64,000 nt of DNA from Permianibacter fluminis. Lineage in GTDB: Bacteria; Pseudomonadota; Gammaproteobacteria; Enterobacterales; Permianibacteraceae. Under the pieces are notes generated by a model. That model had not been told where the DNA came from, did not search any database, and saw nothing but the letters and a program-made list of their open reading frames with translations. Position 1 is the stretch's first letter. The number at the start of each line of letters is the position of its first letter. The stretch spans positions 124,001-188,000 of the forward strand of contig NZ_JABMEG010000001.1 in assembly GCF_013179735.1 (NCBI RefSeq), read 5' to 3'. Made by a program: the position numbers and the translations under genes. Shown one piece after another: positions 45,816 through 56,069 of this stretch.

Positions 45816-46232
45816 ATGAAAACCACCGTCCTCGCCGGCATGTTGGCGTTGTCGCTAACCGCCTGCCACCACTATGTCGACATTTACCCGGATCGCGGTC
45901 CCGGCCCTGGTCCTGTCGTCGTCCGTGGCGGCCCGCCTGACCATGCCCCGGCGCACGGCTATCGCAAGAAATACCATGACCACGATCTGATGTTCGACAG
46001 CGGTGTTGGCGTCTATGTTGTGGTCGGCTCACCGGGTTTCTATTTCTGGGATGATTTTTACTGGCGCCTGCGCGACGGCATCTGGATCCGCGCCAGTGCC
46101 TTTGACGGTCCCTGGCTCGTGGTCGAAGACACCTATCACCGGCTGCCACCGGGGCTGGCCAAAAAACATGGCTACGGCAATAACCGTGGCCAGGAAAAAA
46201 GCAAAGGCAAGAACAAGAAAAAAGACTATTGA
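45816..46232 (+). CDS. Small lipoprotein with His/Tyr-rich domain
   Basis: The protein has 138 residues. Lipobox in MLALSLTACHHY. The core FYFWDDFYWRLRDGIWIRAS followed by GPWLVVED is a Trp/Tyr-rich motif seen in many small envelope proteins of unknown role. The C-terminus is Lys/Gly-rich. It stands alone. Confidence 0.7.
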   Translation: MKTTVLAGMLALSLTACHHYVDIYPDRGPGPGPVVVRGGPPDHAPAHGYRKKYHDHDLMFDSGVGVYVVVGSPGFYFWDDFYWRLRDGIWIRASAFDGPWLVVEDTYHRLPPGLAKKHGYGNNRGQEKSKGKNKKKDY

Positions 46233-46548
46233 TGATTGTTGCGCTGACGACGCACGTTGCTGTGGCGGTAAACCCCGTTGTTAAAGCGCACCCCGGTCGG
46301 CAGTGCTCAGGGGCAATCGTCATCACGGCTCACGATTGCTGATTGCTGCAGTTCGCCGATCCAGCGCACTGCGCGTGACGTAACCTAACGAGGCTTGACG
46401 TAACGAGGCGCGGCAGCACGCCAAACAAACAAAGGGCGCCAACTGGCGCCCTTTGTCATGCTTGCTGCTACAGCAAATCGTATTGCAGATCATCGTACTG
46501 CAGCGCAGTCGTACTGCAAATGAACACGCAACGGTGGCACGGCGACCG
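46233..46548. other. Spacer with short direct repeats
   Basis: No gene is seen. TGACGTAAC-x-AACGAGGC is repeated twice near 46376-46410 and TCGTACTGCA-like words three times near 46478-46520. A terminator (separate entry) lies in it. Confidence 0.5.
46429..46456 (-). terminator. Symmetrical hairpin after the GST gene
   Basis: ACAAAGGGCGCC-AACT-GGCGCCCTTTGT is a perfect 12-bp stem about 90 bp after the leftward GST stop. The T-run is short. It could also serve rightward transcription from the lipoprotein gene. Confidence 0.65.
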
Positions 46549-47157
46549 TTACTTGCCGATGCCCTCTTCCGCCATCGCCGCTTGCACTGCGGCACGGGCG
46601 GCCACCCGCTGCTGAAACGCCTGCAGCGCCGGCCACGGCGTCAAATCAAATTTGACCCAGCCACACCAGTTCAGCACCACGAACAGATAGGCGTCGGCAA
46701 TGGTGAAGTGGCTGCCGGTCAGCCAGTCATTGCTGCCGAGTTTGCTGACGATGTAATTCAGCCGTTGGCCCAGACGCTCGCTTAGCGCGGCGCGGGTTTC
46801 CGGATGCAGCTTGGGATTAAAAAAAGCGCCCATGGTTTTGTGCACTTCGCTGGTGATGAAGTTGAGCCATTCCTGCTGCTGATAGCGCTCGAACTGGCCG
46901 GCCGCCGGCAACAGGGTATTGCCCGGCTTTTGGTCGGCCAGATACTGGGCAATGATGTTGGCTTCGGTCAGCACCTTGCCGTTGTCGAGTTGCAGCGCCG
47001 GCACATAGCCGTTCGGATTCACGTCAAAATAATTCTGGCCGTCATCGGTTTTCTTGCTGGCCAGATCAACCTTGCTCAAGCTCGCCGTCAGGCCGAGTTC
47101 CTTCAACACAATATGCGGCAGCAAGGCACAGGTGCCGGGGCTGTAATACAGTTTCAT
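46549..47157 (-). CDS. gstA: Glutathione S-transferase
   Basis: The protein has 202 residues, as in the enteric beta-class enzyme. The N-terminal MKLYYSPGTCALLPHIVL has the conserved Cys10, and NPNGYVPALQLDNGKVLTEA is the glutathione site. LTGSHFTIADAYLFVVLNW is the C-terminal N-capping box region. ATG 47157 is the standard start; a long upstream extension is not used. It conjugates glutathione to electrophiles. Confidence 0.93.
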   Translation of the reverse strand: MKLYYSPGTCALLPHIVLKELGLTASLSKVDLASKKTDDGQNYFDVNPNGYVPALQLDNGKVLTEANIIAQYLADQKPGNTLLPAAGQFERYQQQEWLNFITSEVHKTMGAFFNPKLHPETRAALSERLGQRLNYIVSKLGSNDWLTGSHFTIADAYLFVVLNWCGWVKFDLTPWPALQAFQQRVAARAAVQAAMAEEGIGK

Positions 47158-47376
47158 GATGACTCTCCTTGAGCGATGGCCAGTGCTGGAATGCAACGGC
47201 GGCAGTGATGACAACGACAAAACCGGAAGCGCTGCCGAACAGCTTAGAAGAATCGGCACCGCGGCATGGCAAAAGCTTTTGATGCAATCGGTCAAAAGTT
47301 TTGATGCTGACCAACCTGATACTAACCGTTTTGATACCAAGAAAGCCCTGCATAAGCCCTGAAATAGAAATCATGC

Positions 47377-47447
47377 TGTCACCCCGGCGAAAGCTGGGGT
47401 CTATTTTCTCAATAGAAATGGATTCCGGCTTTCGCCGGAATGACAGA
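47377..47447. repeat. Two-armed dispersed repeat
   Basis: CTGTCACCCCGGCGAAAGCT and, 25 bp later, the complementary GGATTCCGGCTTTCGCCGGA form an imperfect long hairpin. This is a common interspersed element related to the one at 18077. The spacer 47158-47574 shows no gene. Confidence 0.7.
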
Positions 47448-47514
47448 GTGATGGCCTAATCAGAGATTCCCTCACACTGCTTGATACTGGCAAAGACGGC
47501 GAGAAAGGCAAAAA

Positions 47515-47555
47515 AAAAAGGCGGTGGCGTGCTGACACACCACCGCGCCTTTTGT
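47515..47555 (-). terminator. Terminator of the glycine cleavage operon
   Basis: On the minus strand, AAGGCGCGGTGGTGTG pairs imperfectly with CACGCCACCGCCTT and a run of ten T follows. It is 20 bp after the gcvP stop. Confidence 0.85.
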
Positions 47556-47574
47556 TGTAGCGGTTAGGCCGCGC

Positions 47575-50463
47575 TTAGGCCTGATAGTCTTCCATCGGCG
47601 GGCAAACGCAGAACAGATTGCGATCACCGTAGACGTTGTCGATGCGGTTGACGCTCGGCCAGAACTTGTTGTGCTTCTGGGCCGGCATCGGGAACACCGC
47701 CTGTTCGCGGCTGTACGGTCGGGTCCACTCGCCTTCGGTGATATCGGCCAGCGTGTGCGGCGCATTGACCAGCGGATTGTTGTCCAGCGGCCAGACGCCG
47801 TTCTGCACGTTGTCGATTTCCTTGCGGATGCTGATCATCGCGTCGATGAAGCGATCGAGTTCTTCTTTCGATTCGCTTTCGGTCGGCTCGACCATCAGCG
47901 TACCGGCCACCGGGAAGCTCATGGTCGGCGCATGGAAGCCGTAATCCATCAAGCGCTTGGCGATGTCTTCTTCGCTGATGCCGCTGGCTTCTTTCAGCGG
48001 CCGAATGTCGAGAATGCACTCGTGGGCAACGCGACCATTACGACCGGTGTACAGCACCGGGAAATGCTCGCCCAAACGCTTGGCAATGTAGTTGCCGTTC
48101 AGGATGGCGTATTCGGTGGCGCGCTTCAGCCCTTGCGGTCCCATCATCGTGATGTAGGCCCAGGAAATGGTCAGGATCGACGCACTGCCCCACGGCGCTG
48201 CCGACACCGAACCGTTGCCCGGATTCGGACCTTCCAGATGCACTACGGCGTGGTTCGGCAGGAACGGCGCCAAATGCGCGCGGACACCGATCGGTCCCAT
48301 GCCGGGGCCACCACCGCCGTGCGGAATACAGAAGGTCTTGTGCAGGTTCATATGCGAAACGTCGGCACCGATACGGGCCGGCGCGGTCAGACCGACTTGC
48401 GCGTTCAGGTTGGCGCCGTCCATGTACACCTGACCACCGTAGGAGTGGATCAGATCGCAAATTTGTTTCGCGCTTTCTTCGTAGACACCGTGGGTCGACG
48501 GATAGGTCATCATCAGGCAGGCGAGATTGTCGGCGTGCTCTTTGGCTTTCGCTTCCATATCGGCCAGATCGATGTTGCCTTCCTTGTCGCAGGCGGTCAC
48601 GACTACGCGGAAGTTCGCCATTTGCGCCGAGGCCGGATTGGTGCCGTGCGCCGATTGCGGGATCAAGCAGACATTGCGATGACCTTCGCCACGCGACTCG
48701 TGGTATTTGCGAATGGTCAGCAAACCAGCGTATTCGCCTTGCGCACCCGAGTTCGGTTGAATCGAGATCGCATCAAAGCCGGTGATCGCACGCAGTTGGG
48801 CTTCGAGCTCGTGAATCATCTCGAGGTAACCCTGCGCCTGCACGAGCGGCACAAACGGATGCACGTCGCCGAATTCCGGCCAGGTCACCGGAATCATTTC
48901 GCTGGTGGCGTTCAGCTTCATGGTGCAGGAGCCAAGCGGGATCATGCCGTGGGTCAGCGAGAAATCCTTGTTCTCCAGCTGCTTCAGGTAACGCAGCATG
49001 TCGGTTTCGCTGTGATAGCGGCTGAACGTCGGGTGGGTCAGGTAGGCGCTGCTGCGCTGCAACTGATCCGGAATGTCTTGCAACCCGGTTTGCGCGAACA
49101 GTGCATCAAGCTGCGCAACATCAAGACCTTGCGCCTGATCCTGCAGGAACACCTCCCACAGCGCGACGACATCGTCACGGGTGGTCTTCTCGTCGAATGA
49201 AACGCCGAGTTTGGTCTCGCCGACCAGACGCAGGTTCATCTTGTGCGCCAGCGCACGCATGTAGACCTGCTCGCGCACCGAACCCACATCGACGGTGACG
49301 GTGTCAAAGAACGCCTTGGTGTCGACATGGGCGCCCTTGGCGCGCAAGCCGGCAACAAAAATGCTCATCAGGCGATGGGTGCGCTCGGCGATGTCTTTCA
49401 GGCCTTGCGGGCCGTGGTACATCGCGTACATCACCGCCATGTTCGACAGCAGCACTTGCGCGGTACAAATGTTGGAGGTGGCTTTTTCGCGACGGATATG
49501 TTGCTCGCGGGTTTGCATGGCCATGCGCAGCGCGCGGTTGCCGCGCTTGTCGATGGACACGCCGATGATGCGGCCCGGCAGGTTGCGCTTGTGCTCGTCC
49601 TTGCCGGCCATGAACGCAGCGTGCGGACCACCGAAACCAAACGGCACACCAAAACGCTGGGCCGAACCGATGGCGATATCGGCACCGAGTTCGCCCGGCG
49701 ATTTCAGCAGACACAGCGCCAGCAGATCGGTAGCGAGAATGACCACGGCTTTGCGATCTTTCAGCGCGGTGATCAAGCTGGAGAAATCATTGACCTGACC
49801 GCTCGAACCCGGATACGACAACAGCACACCGAAGTAATCGTGCTTCAGCGCTTCGCTGGCCGGCGCGATGACCGTTTCGAAGCCGAACGCTTCGGCGCGG
49901 GTGCGGATCACGTCGATGGTTTGCGGATGGGTATCCACATCGACAAAAAACTGGTTGCTCTTGCTCTTCGAACTGCGCCGGGCCAGTGCCATCGCTTCGG
50001 CGGCGGCCGTGCCTTCATCCAGCAGCGAGGCGTTGGCGATATCCAGACCGGTGAAGTCGACGATCATCTGCTGGAAATTCAGCAGGGTTTCCAGACGGCC
50101 CTGGGCAATTTCCGGTTGGTACGGCGTGTAGGCGGTATACCAGCCCGGGTTTTCCAGCACGTTGCGCAGGATCACCGGCGGCGTCACGGTGTCGTAATAG
50201 CCCATGCCGATAAAGCTTTTGTAAATCTTGTTCTTGCTGGCGATTTTTTTCAGGTAGGCCAGCGCTTCGTGCTCGCTCTTGGCCGGTGCCAGCGCCATCG
50301 GGCCGTTCAACCGGATTTGTTCCGGCACGATTTGCTGCATCAACGCGTCCAGCGAAGCCACGCCGAGCGTTTTCAGCATCTCGGCAGTCTGACCCTCGTT
50401 CGGGCCGATATGACGGGCGATAAAGCCGTCGTGTTTTTCAAGCTGGGACAGCGTGGCACTCAT
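47575..50463 (-). CDS. gcvP: Glycine dehydrogenase (decarboxylating), P-protein
   Basis: The protein has 962 residues, the full length of the homodimeric P-protein. It decarboxylates glycine with PLP and passes the aminomethyl group to GcvH. The PLP lysine is in [20 protein letters not shown], and the Gly-rich loop follows. The N-terminal [17 protein letters not shown] is typical. It is the third gene of a gcvT-gcvH-gcvP operon. Confidence 0.97.
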   Translation of the reverse strand: MSATLSQLEKHDGFIARHIGPNEGQTAEMLKTLGVASLDALMQQIVPEQIRLNGPMALAPAKSEHEALAYLKKIASKNKIYKSFIGMGYYDTVTPPVILRNVLENPGWYTAYTPYQPEIAQGRLETLLNFQQMIVDFTGLDIANASLLDEGTAAAEAMALARRSSKSKSNQFFVDVDTHPQTIDVIRTRAEAFGFETVIAPASEALKHDYFGVLLSYPGSSGQVNDFSSLITALKDRKAVVILATDLLALCLLKSPGELGADIAIGSAQRFGVPFGFGGPHAAFMAGKDEHKRNLPGRIIGVSIDKRGNRALRMAMQTREQHIRREKATSNICTAQVLLSNMAVMYAMYHGPQGLKDIAERTHRLMSIFVAGLRAKGAHVDTKAFFDTVTVDVGSVREQVYMRALAHKMNLRLVGETKLGVSFDEKTTRDDVVALWEVFLQDQAQGLDVAQLDALFAQTGLQDIPDQLQRSSAYLTHPTFSRYHSETDMLRYLKQLENKDFSLTHGMIPLGSCTMKLNATSEMIPVTWPEFGDVHPFVPLVQAQGYLEMIHELEAQLRAITGFDAISIQPNSGAQGEYAGLLTIRKYHESRGEGHRNVCLIPQSAHGTNPASAQMANFRVVVTACDKEGNIDLADMEAKAKEHADNLACLMMTYPSTHGVYEESAKQICDLIHSYGGQVYMDGANLNAQVGLTAPARIGADVSHMNLHKTFCIPHGGGGPGMGPIGVRAHLAPFLPNHAVVHLEGPNPGNGSVSAAPWGSASILTISWAYITMMGPQGLKRATEYAILNGNYIAKRLGEHFPVLYTGRNGRVAHECILDIRPLKEASGISEEDIAKRLMDYGFHAPTMSFPVAGTLMVEPTESESKEELDRFIDAMISIRKEIDNVQNGVWPLDNNPLVNAPHTLADITEGEWTRPYSREQAVFPMPAQKHNKFWPSVNRIDNVYGDRNLFCVCPPMEDYQA

Positions 50464-50540
50464 GTTTCACCTGACTGTATGACAGTAAAAAGAACGGCCC
50501 CCGTTTTGGCGGGGGCTGGGAAAACCTGCATTGATGATCG

Positions 50541-50615
50541 CGTAGGACGGGTCATGACCCGTCACGCATTGGTCAATCCAGCCGCGATAACGGTGCGTCA
50601 TGACGCACCCTACGC
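50541..50615. repeat. Palindromic repeat between gcvH and gcvP
   Basis: ACGGGTCATGACCCGT and GGTGCGTCATGACGCACC lie 32 bp apart, each a perfect palindrome with a shared GTAGG-type end. It is related to the element at 41260. It may stabilise or separate the gcvH and gcvP messages. Confidence 0.75.
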
Positions 50616-50628
50616 TCGCCGGGACAGA

Positions 50629-51024
50629 TCAATGCTCTTCCGACTCGACATGCTCGGCATAGCTTTCGGCGTCGAGCAGATCGTCGAGCTCGGCTTCGTC
50701 CGAGGCCTTGACCCGGAACAACCAGCCGGCGCCGTACGGATCTTTGTTCACTTTTTCCGGGGCATCAGCCAGCTTTTCGTTGATGGCGACGACTTCACCG
50801 GTGATCGGGCTGTAAATGTCGGACGCGGCCTTGACCGACTCGACCACGCCGCACTCTTCGCCAGCGGCGACATCATCACCGACTTCCGGCAGCTCGACAT
50901 AAACCATGTCGCCGAGCAGCTCTTGCGCGTGCTCGGTAATGCCAACGGTGTAGCTGCCGTCTTCTTCACGACGCACCCATTCGTGCGACTTGGCGTAATG
51001 CAGTTCATTCGGGTAATGCGCCAT
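50629..51024 (-). CDS. gcvH: Glycine cleavage system H protein
   Basis: The protein has 131 residues. The lipoylated Lys is Lys65 in [20 protein letters not shown]. It carries the aminomethyl group between the P and T proteins. It lies 91 bp after gcvT and 165 bp before gcvP. Confidence 0.97.
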   Translation of the reverse strand: MAHYPNELHYAKSHEWVRREEDGSYTVGITEHAQELLGDMVYVELPEVGDDVAAGEECGVVESVKAASDIYSPITGEVVAINEKLADAPEKVNKDPYGAGWLFRVKASDEAELDDLLDAESYAEHVESEEH

Positions 51025-51115
51025 GGTCTGTATCCTCAGCGTAAAAAGTTGTTATGGAACCAAGCAATGCCGGCCAGCGCCGGCACCGAAAACAGCAACG
51101 ACAAACCGACCGAAA

Positions 51116-52204
51116 TTAAAGCACCGATTTGCCGTTACGAACGAAACCCACTTTTACTACCTTGGCTGGCACCAGCTTGCCGCGAATTTCGACACTGACC
51201 GTGTCGGTGACGCTGGCCGGTACCCGCGCCATGGCGATGCCGAGCTGCAGGGTCGGCGAAAAGGTACCGGAGGTGATCTCGCCGCTGCTGCCGTCGGCGA
51301 GCACCACTTTCTGGTGGCCACGCGGAATGCCGCCTTTCTCGTTGATGACCAGACCCACCAGCTTGCGTTTAACGCCAGCGGCTTTCTCGGCGGTCAGCGC
51401 GGCGCGACCCACGAAATTGCGTTCGGCCGGTTCCCAGGCAATGGTCCAGCCCATGTTGGCTTCGAGCGGGCTGATGGTCTCGTCCATGTCGGAGCCGTAC
51501 AGGTTCATGCCGGCTTCCAGCCGCAGCGTGTCGCGCGCGCCGAGACCGCAAGGCGCAACACCCGCCGCGATCAGCGCTTTCCAGAAGCTATCGATATGCT
51601 GCAGCGGGATCATGATTTCGTAGCCGTCTTCACCGGTGTAGCCGGTGCGGGCGATGAACCAGCCGTCGACTTCCTCAGCAAAGAACACGCCGAGATTTTT
51701 CACGCCATCGGTGGCCAGTTTGCCGAGTGCGATATGGGCTTTTTCGCGCGCCTGCGGACCTTGTACCGCCAGCATCGCCAGACCGCAGTTGTGCTCCACC
51801 GATACGGCGAAACCCATTGCCTGGTTTTCCATCCAGGCAATGTCTTTGTCGCGGGTCGAGGCATTGACCACGACGCGGTAGTACTGATCGTTGCGGTAAT
51901 AGACGATGAGGTCGTCAACCACTTTGCCCTGCTCGTTCAGCATGCCGCTGTACAACGCCTTGCCGGTCGTTTTCAGCTTGTCGACATCATTGGCCAGCAG
52001 GTGTTGCAGGTAGGCTTTGGCATCGGCGCCGCGCACTTCCAGGATGGTCATGTGCGAGACATCGAAAAATCCGGCGTCCTTGCGGACGATGTGGTGCTCT
52101 TCCAGCTGCGAGCCGTAGTGCAACGGCATGTCCCAACCGCCGAAATCGACCATCTTGGCACCGGCAGCAATGTGGAGATCGTAGAACGGGGTGCGTTGAC
52201 CCAT
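51116..52204 (-). CDS. gcvT: Aminomethyltransferase, T-protein
   Basis: The protein has 362 residues. It transfers the aminomethyl carbon to tetrahydrofolate. [32 protein letters not shown] and [13 protein letters not shown] are diagnostic. It is the first gene of the operon, with a strong -10 box about 60 bp upstream. Confidence 0.97.
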   Translation of the reverse strand: MGQRTPFYDLHIAAGAKMVDFGGWDMPLHYGSQLEEHHIVRKDAGFFDVSHMTILEVRGADAKAYLQHLLANDVDKLKTTGKALYSGMLNEQGKVVDDLIVYYRNDQYYRVVVNASTRDKDIAWMENQAMGFAVSVEHNCGLAMLAVQGPQAREKAHIALGKLATDGVKNLGVFFAEEVDGWFIARTGYTGEDGYEIMIPLQHIDSFWKALIAAGVAPCGLGARDTLRLEAGMNLYGSDMDETISPLEANMGWTIAWEPAERNFVGRAALTAEKAAGVKRKLVGLVINEKGGIPRGHQKVVLADGSSGEITSGTFSPTLQLGIAMARVPASVTDTVSVEIRGKLVPAKVVKVGFVRNGKSVL

Positions 52205-52263
52205 GGCAGGCGCTTTCCTGTAAAGAACCGCCCCGACGGAAGCGGGGCAAAAAGGTGGCGCGG

Positions 52264-52269
52264 ATTATA
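52264..52269 (-). promoter_or_regulatory. -10 box of the gcvTHP promoter
   Basis: A perfect TATAAT on the minus strand gives a leader of about 50 bases with a GCCCC/GGGGC hairpin before an AGGAAAG ribosome site. The -35 box is weak, which suggests an activator. The leader is too short for a glycine riboswitch. Confidence 0.55.
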
Positions 52270-52367
52270 CCGATCCGGGCCCGGCTCGGCATTGACATAA
52301 CCACGGCGAAAGCAGGCTTTTTCACCAAATGCCGATCAAGACTAGCCGGACCAGTGCCGGCGCCGAC

Positions 52368-53438
52368 TCAGCCGGTCTCGGCCGCCAGCACCCGGTTGCG
52401 GCCTTCGGCCTTGGCCTGGTACAGCGCGGTATCGGCCTGACGCAGGCAGCGGTCGAGATCGGCGCCGGGCGGACAGTCATCGACCCCGAACGACAGCGTG
52501 ACGCTGAGGCCCTTGCCATCGCGCAGCAGCGGCGACTTGGCGACCGCCTCGCGCATCCGCTCGGCGGCCCGGACGCCATCCTGCTTGCTCATCTGCGGCA
52601 GGATCAGCAGAAACTCCTCGCCGCCCCAGCGGCCGACCGTGTCCTGCTCGCGCAGACAGGCTTTGAGCAGCTCGCTGACGTGGCAGAGCACAGCATCGCC
52701 GGCCTCGTGGCCGTGCTGGTCATTGATGGCTTTGAAGTGATCGATATCAGCCATGATGACGACAAACGGCCGGTCCTGATGCTGGCTGCGTAAGTGCTCA
52801 CCCTCAAGCCGCTCCCACAGTTTTCGGCGGTTCGGTAGCCCGGTCAGCTGGTCGGTGTGAGCCAGCTCGGCCATGCTCTGCACGGTCTGCAGCGAGGCCT
52901 CGCGGAAGTAGAAACTGACCAGCGCCAGGGTCAGAAAGCTGATCAGGATGTTGCCGAACTGCAGCCAGGCCAGCGTGGCGTCCGGCAGCGCCATCAGCCC
53001 GCCGGCATGGGTCCAGTGGAACAAACCGGCGTACAGCAAGACGATGGCGATCGCCTGCAGCGCCACCAGCGCGTTGCGCAGCCGGTAGTTGAACATCGTA
53101 AAGGTGACCAGGGTCACCAGGTAGTGCGGAAAACCGCTGGCCCAGCCGAGCAGCGCGGTCGCCAGCAGCGCGTGCAGGATCACTTCGATGGTGATCAGCT
53201 GAATCGCCCAGGGGTGCTCGCCGCGGACATTGAGCCATTTGGCCAACGCCCAGACTGCGACGCTGGCTACGTTGAACCAGGCCAGCACCGGCACGCCCAG
53301 CCAGAGAAACAGCGGAATGAAACCGATATGGGCGACCAGCCCGAGCGAGCTGCCGTGGGCGACCACCAGGAACAGCCGATAGTTGGCCGATTCAATCCGG
53401 CTGCCGCGCTGACTGCGACGGTCGCGTCCCACGATCAT
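52368..53438 (-). CDS. Membrane-bound GGDEF diguanylate cyclase
   Basis: The protein has 356 residues from ATG 53438 (an earlier in-frame start adds 19 residues). Five or six membrane helices (e.g. LATALLGWASGFPHYLVTLV) precede a GGDEF domain with GRWGGEEFLLIL, the active GGEEF form, and an REQD inhibitory site five residues before it. It should make c-di-GMP. It sits between ubiI-like and gcvT on the same strand, where enterics have no such gene. Confidence 0.92.
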   Translation of the reverse strand: MIVGRDRRSQRGSRIESANYRLFLVVAHGSSLGLVAHIGFIPLFLWLGVPVLAWFNVASVAVWALAKWLNVRGEHPWAIQLITIEVILHALLATALLGWASGFPHYLVTLVTFTMFNYRLRNALVALQAIAIVLLYAGLFHWTHAGGLMALPDATLAWLQFGNILISFLTLALVSFYFREASLQTVQSMAELAHTDQLTGLPNRRKLWERLEGEHLRSQHQDRPFVVIMADIDHFKAINDQHGHEAGDAVLCHVSELLKACLREQDTVGRWGGEEFLLILPQMSKQDGVRAAERMREAVAKSPLLRDGKGLSVTLSFGVDDCPPGADLDRCLRQADTALYQAKAEGRNRVLAAETG

Positions 53439-53527
53439 GTTCGAGCCATGCCCCCAAACCGCCGGTTCTCGGCGCCCGGTCAAGCATAGCGGCAAATCAT
53501 GACATCGTTTTTTTCGGCCCGGCTCGC

Positions 53528-54712
53528 TCAGCGCAAACCCAGCGCGCGTCGGCTGATCCAGCTCTTGGCGTAGCCATGCCGGTCGAGCAGCGACATGCCA
53601 ACGTTGCGCGCCAGCACCACCGGCAACTCGCTGCGGGCAAACAGATTCTTGAAGCCACCGACCAGCGCCAGCATCGCGCTGTTGTCAGCGCGGCGGGCGC
53701 GCTCGAACGGCCGCAGCACGGACAGCAAACCCGGATCCAGCTGCCGGCGCTTGGCCGTTTCCAGCACCGTCGCCAAGGCCGCGACATCGGCCAGACTCAA
53801 GTTGAGTCCCTGCCCGGCCAACGGGTGCATGGTGTGGGCGGCATCACCGAGCAGCAACAGGCGCTCACCGAGATAGCGATCCGCGTGGCGCATTTTCAGC
53901 GGAAAACTGAGTCGCGCCGATTGCACCGTCAACGCGCCCAGGCGCGCTTCGAAAGCGCGGGTCAGCGCGGCGGAAAAATCTTCATCATTGAGTGCCAACA
54001 TGGCCTCGGTTTGTGCCGGTGGCTGCGACCAGACAATCGAACACTGCTGCGGCTCGGCGAGCGGCAGCAAAGCCAGTGGACCGTGTTCGGTAAAACGCTG
54101 CCAGGCCGTTTGCTGATGCGGCCGCTCGCAGTGGATTTGCGCCACCAGCGCGTGGTGATCGTAATCGTGTTCGGTCAGTGCGATGCCGGCCGCTTCACGC
54201 AACCCGGATTGGGCACCGTCCGCCGCAATCAATAATTTGGCTCGCAGCGTCTGGCCGTCGTCCAGACTGACCACCGTCGCATCGGCCTCAGCCTGAGCCG
54301 CGCTGACCTTGCAAGCGCGCCGCAGCGTCACCGCCGGCTGCTGCTGCAGCACGCTGAGCAGTGCCGCCTCGATGGCCGAGAGTTCAACGATGTGGCCCAG
54401 ATCCGGCTCGCCAATGTCCGCCGCCGCAAAACGAATGCTGCCGCTACCCTGACCGTCCCAGACCTGCATCGCGGTGTAGGGACTGACGCGGCGCAGCGCA
54501 ATGCCGTCCCAAGCTCCGAGCTGCTGCAACAAGCGCTGACTGGCCCGCGTCAGGGCGACGACGCGCTGATCGTAACGCTCACGCTGCCACGGTGTCGGTG
54601 CCGCCCGGGCGTCGATCACGGTCACGCTGAATCCGGCACGCGCCGCGACCGCGGCGGTGGTCAGGCCGACCACACCGGCGCCGGCAATCAGCACTTCGCT
54701 CTGCACGGTCAT
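53528..54712 (-). CDS. FAD-dependent ubiquinone hydroxylase (UbiI/UbiH/UbiF family)
   Basis: The protein has 394 residues. The FAD motif EVLIAGAGVVGLTTAAVAAR, the RYDQRVVALTRASQRLL motif and GDAAHTMHPLAGQGLNLSL place it among the aromatic hydroxylases of ubiquinone synthesis. In enterics ubiI precedes gcvT, so this is most likely ubiI, but UbiH and UbiF cannot be excluded by eye. ATG 54712 starts the FAD domain; an upstream frame adds a low-complexity His/Asn/Ala stretch and is not used. Confidence 0.88.
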   Translation of the reverse strand: MTVQSEVLIAGAGVVGLTTAAVAARAGFSVTVIDARAAPTPWQRERYDQRVVALTRASQRLLQQLGAWDGIALRRVSPYTAMQVWDGQGSGSIRFAAADIGEPDLGHIVELSAIEAALLSVLQQQPAVTLRRACKVSAAQAEADATVVSLDDGQTLRAKLLIAADGAQSGLREAAGIALTEHDYDHHALVAQIHCERPHQQTAWQRFTEHGPLALLPLAEPQQCSIVWSQPPAQTEAMLALNDEDFSAALTRAFEARLGALTVQSARLSFPLKMRHADRYLGERLLLLGDAAHTMHPLAGQGLNLSLADVAALATVLETAKRRQLDPGLLSVLRPFERARRADNSAMLALVGGFKNLFARSELPVVLARNVGMSLLDRHGYAKSWISRRALGLR

Positions 54713-54986
54713 TGCTCCACTGTTCGCTGCGTGGCTATTGCCTGCGCGGTTTTTGCCTGCATGGTTGTTGTCTGCATGCTTGTTGTGTGCCTGTCTACGC
54801 CTAGCGCTTGCCACCGGATAGTCGCGGCCGGCTTTTTGCCAACCGTTTGCCGGCGACAGTATAGCGCTTCAGCCAAACGCAGGAGATCACTCGCGCCAGC
54901 CGCCAGTCGGTGCACCATCACCGATGGCATGACAGCCTGCCAACACCGTGCGAAACTGCCGGCGGTTTCCTGATCGGTGGCATGTG

Positions 54987-55958
54987 ATGCGTGGTGGCAA
55001 AAAAGGCTGGCGGCAATCGGGTGGTTGCCGAGTGTTGATCGTTGTGCACGGTTTTCTCTTCAGTGGCTGGCTCAGCACGGTTGCCGCCGGTGAAGCCGAG
55101 CTGGCACCCGCTTCCGGTTTCGGACCGGATTCGACTGCGGCGGCTGAGTCAACGTCAGTCACGGGCGAAATCGCAGGCGATACCGCACGCCACACCGAAT
55201 CAACTCAGGCCGAATGGGAACTCGGCATCGGCGGCACAGCGGTGCATATCCCGCACTATATTGGCGCTGATGATGCCCGTGATTATGTCTTGCCGTTTCC
55301 CTATTTCGTTTACCGCAGCGAGCGACTGAATGTCGACCGCAATTTCATTCACGGCAAGCTGCTGGAGCGCGATGATCTGAAAATCGAATTGTCGCTGTCC
55401 GGGACGCCGCCGGTTGACAGCGACGACAATGACGCCCGCGCCGGCATGCCGGATCTGGATGCCACCGGCGAACTGGGGCCGTCGATTCAATACACATTTC
55501 GTGAAGCTGATGACCAGATCTGGCGCGCGGATTTAGCTATTCGCAAAGTCATCGGCACCGATTTTTCCCGGATCAGCAATGCCGGTTACACCGTCTCGCC
55601 ACAACTGTATTTCAGTCAGCGCTGGCAAACCGACGCCAACACGCGTTGGCAGTTTGAAAGCACGCTGGGTCCAAGCTACGGCGACAATCGCTATCACGAT
55701 TTTTTCTATGCCGTGGCCCCTGCCTATGCCACCAGCGACCGTGCCGCCTACGATGCCGCAGGCGGCTTTGGCGGCTGGCGCTGGGCACTCGGGCTGACTC
55801 GGCGCGAAGGCAATTTCTGGTTTGGCGCGTTTGTCCGCTATTACGACTTGAGTGACGCCGTGTTTCTGGACAGCCCGCTGGTCCGCCGCGAACACTCGGT
55901 GCTGGCCGGGTTCGCCGTGGCCTGGATTCTGAAAGCCAATCGCAATCCGCTGCCGTGA
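54987..55958 (+). CDS. MipA/OmpV family outer-membrane protein
   Basis: The protein has 323 residues. A signal peptide (VLIVVHGFLFSGWLSTVAAG) is followed by a Ser/Thr/Glu-rich linker and the barrel with GIGGTAVHIPHYIGADDARD, PFPYFVYRSERLNVDRNF, and the ending VLAGFAVAWILKANRNPLP. MipA is thought to act as a scaffold for cell-wall enzymes; OmpV relatives are porins. ATG 54987 gives the signal peptide near the start. Confidence 0.88.
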   Translation: MRGGKKGWRQSGGCRVLIVVHGFLFSGWLSTVAAGEAELAPASGFGPDSTAAAESTSVTGEIAGDTARHTESTQAEWELGIGGTAVHIPHYIGADDARDYVLPFPYFVYRSERLNVDRNFIHGKLLERDDLKIELSLSGTPPVDSDDNDARAGMPDLDATGELGPSIQYTFREADDQIWRADLAIRKVIGTDFSRISNAGYTVSPQLYFSQRWQTDANTRWQFESTLGPSYGDNRYHDFFYAVAPAYATSDRAAYDAAGGFGGWRWALGLTRREGNFWFGAFVRYYDLSDAVFLDSPLVRREHSVLAGFAVAWILKANRNPLP

Positions 55959-55978
55959 TTACCTGCTGCGCCTATTTG

Positions 55979-56036
55979 TTATGATCGTTTGCCGTGATCG
56001 TTTGCTGTGATTGCTTTCTGTAATCGTTAGCTGCGC
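55979..56036. repeat. Degenerate 15-16 bp tandem repeat
   Basis: Four imperfect copies of TGATCGTTTGCCGTGA-type words stand between the MipA gene and the end of the pigment operon. No other feature is seen in this 111-bp spacer. Confidence 0.6.
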
Positions 56037-56069
56037 TCGTCGGCACTGAACCTGCTGCGCTGTAGGCCA

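Noticed and set aside
52205-52367. Glycine riboswitch before gcvT
   Set aside because: The TATAAT box leaves only about 50 bases of leader and the conserved glycine aptamer motifs are not visible.
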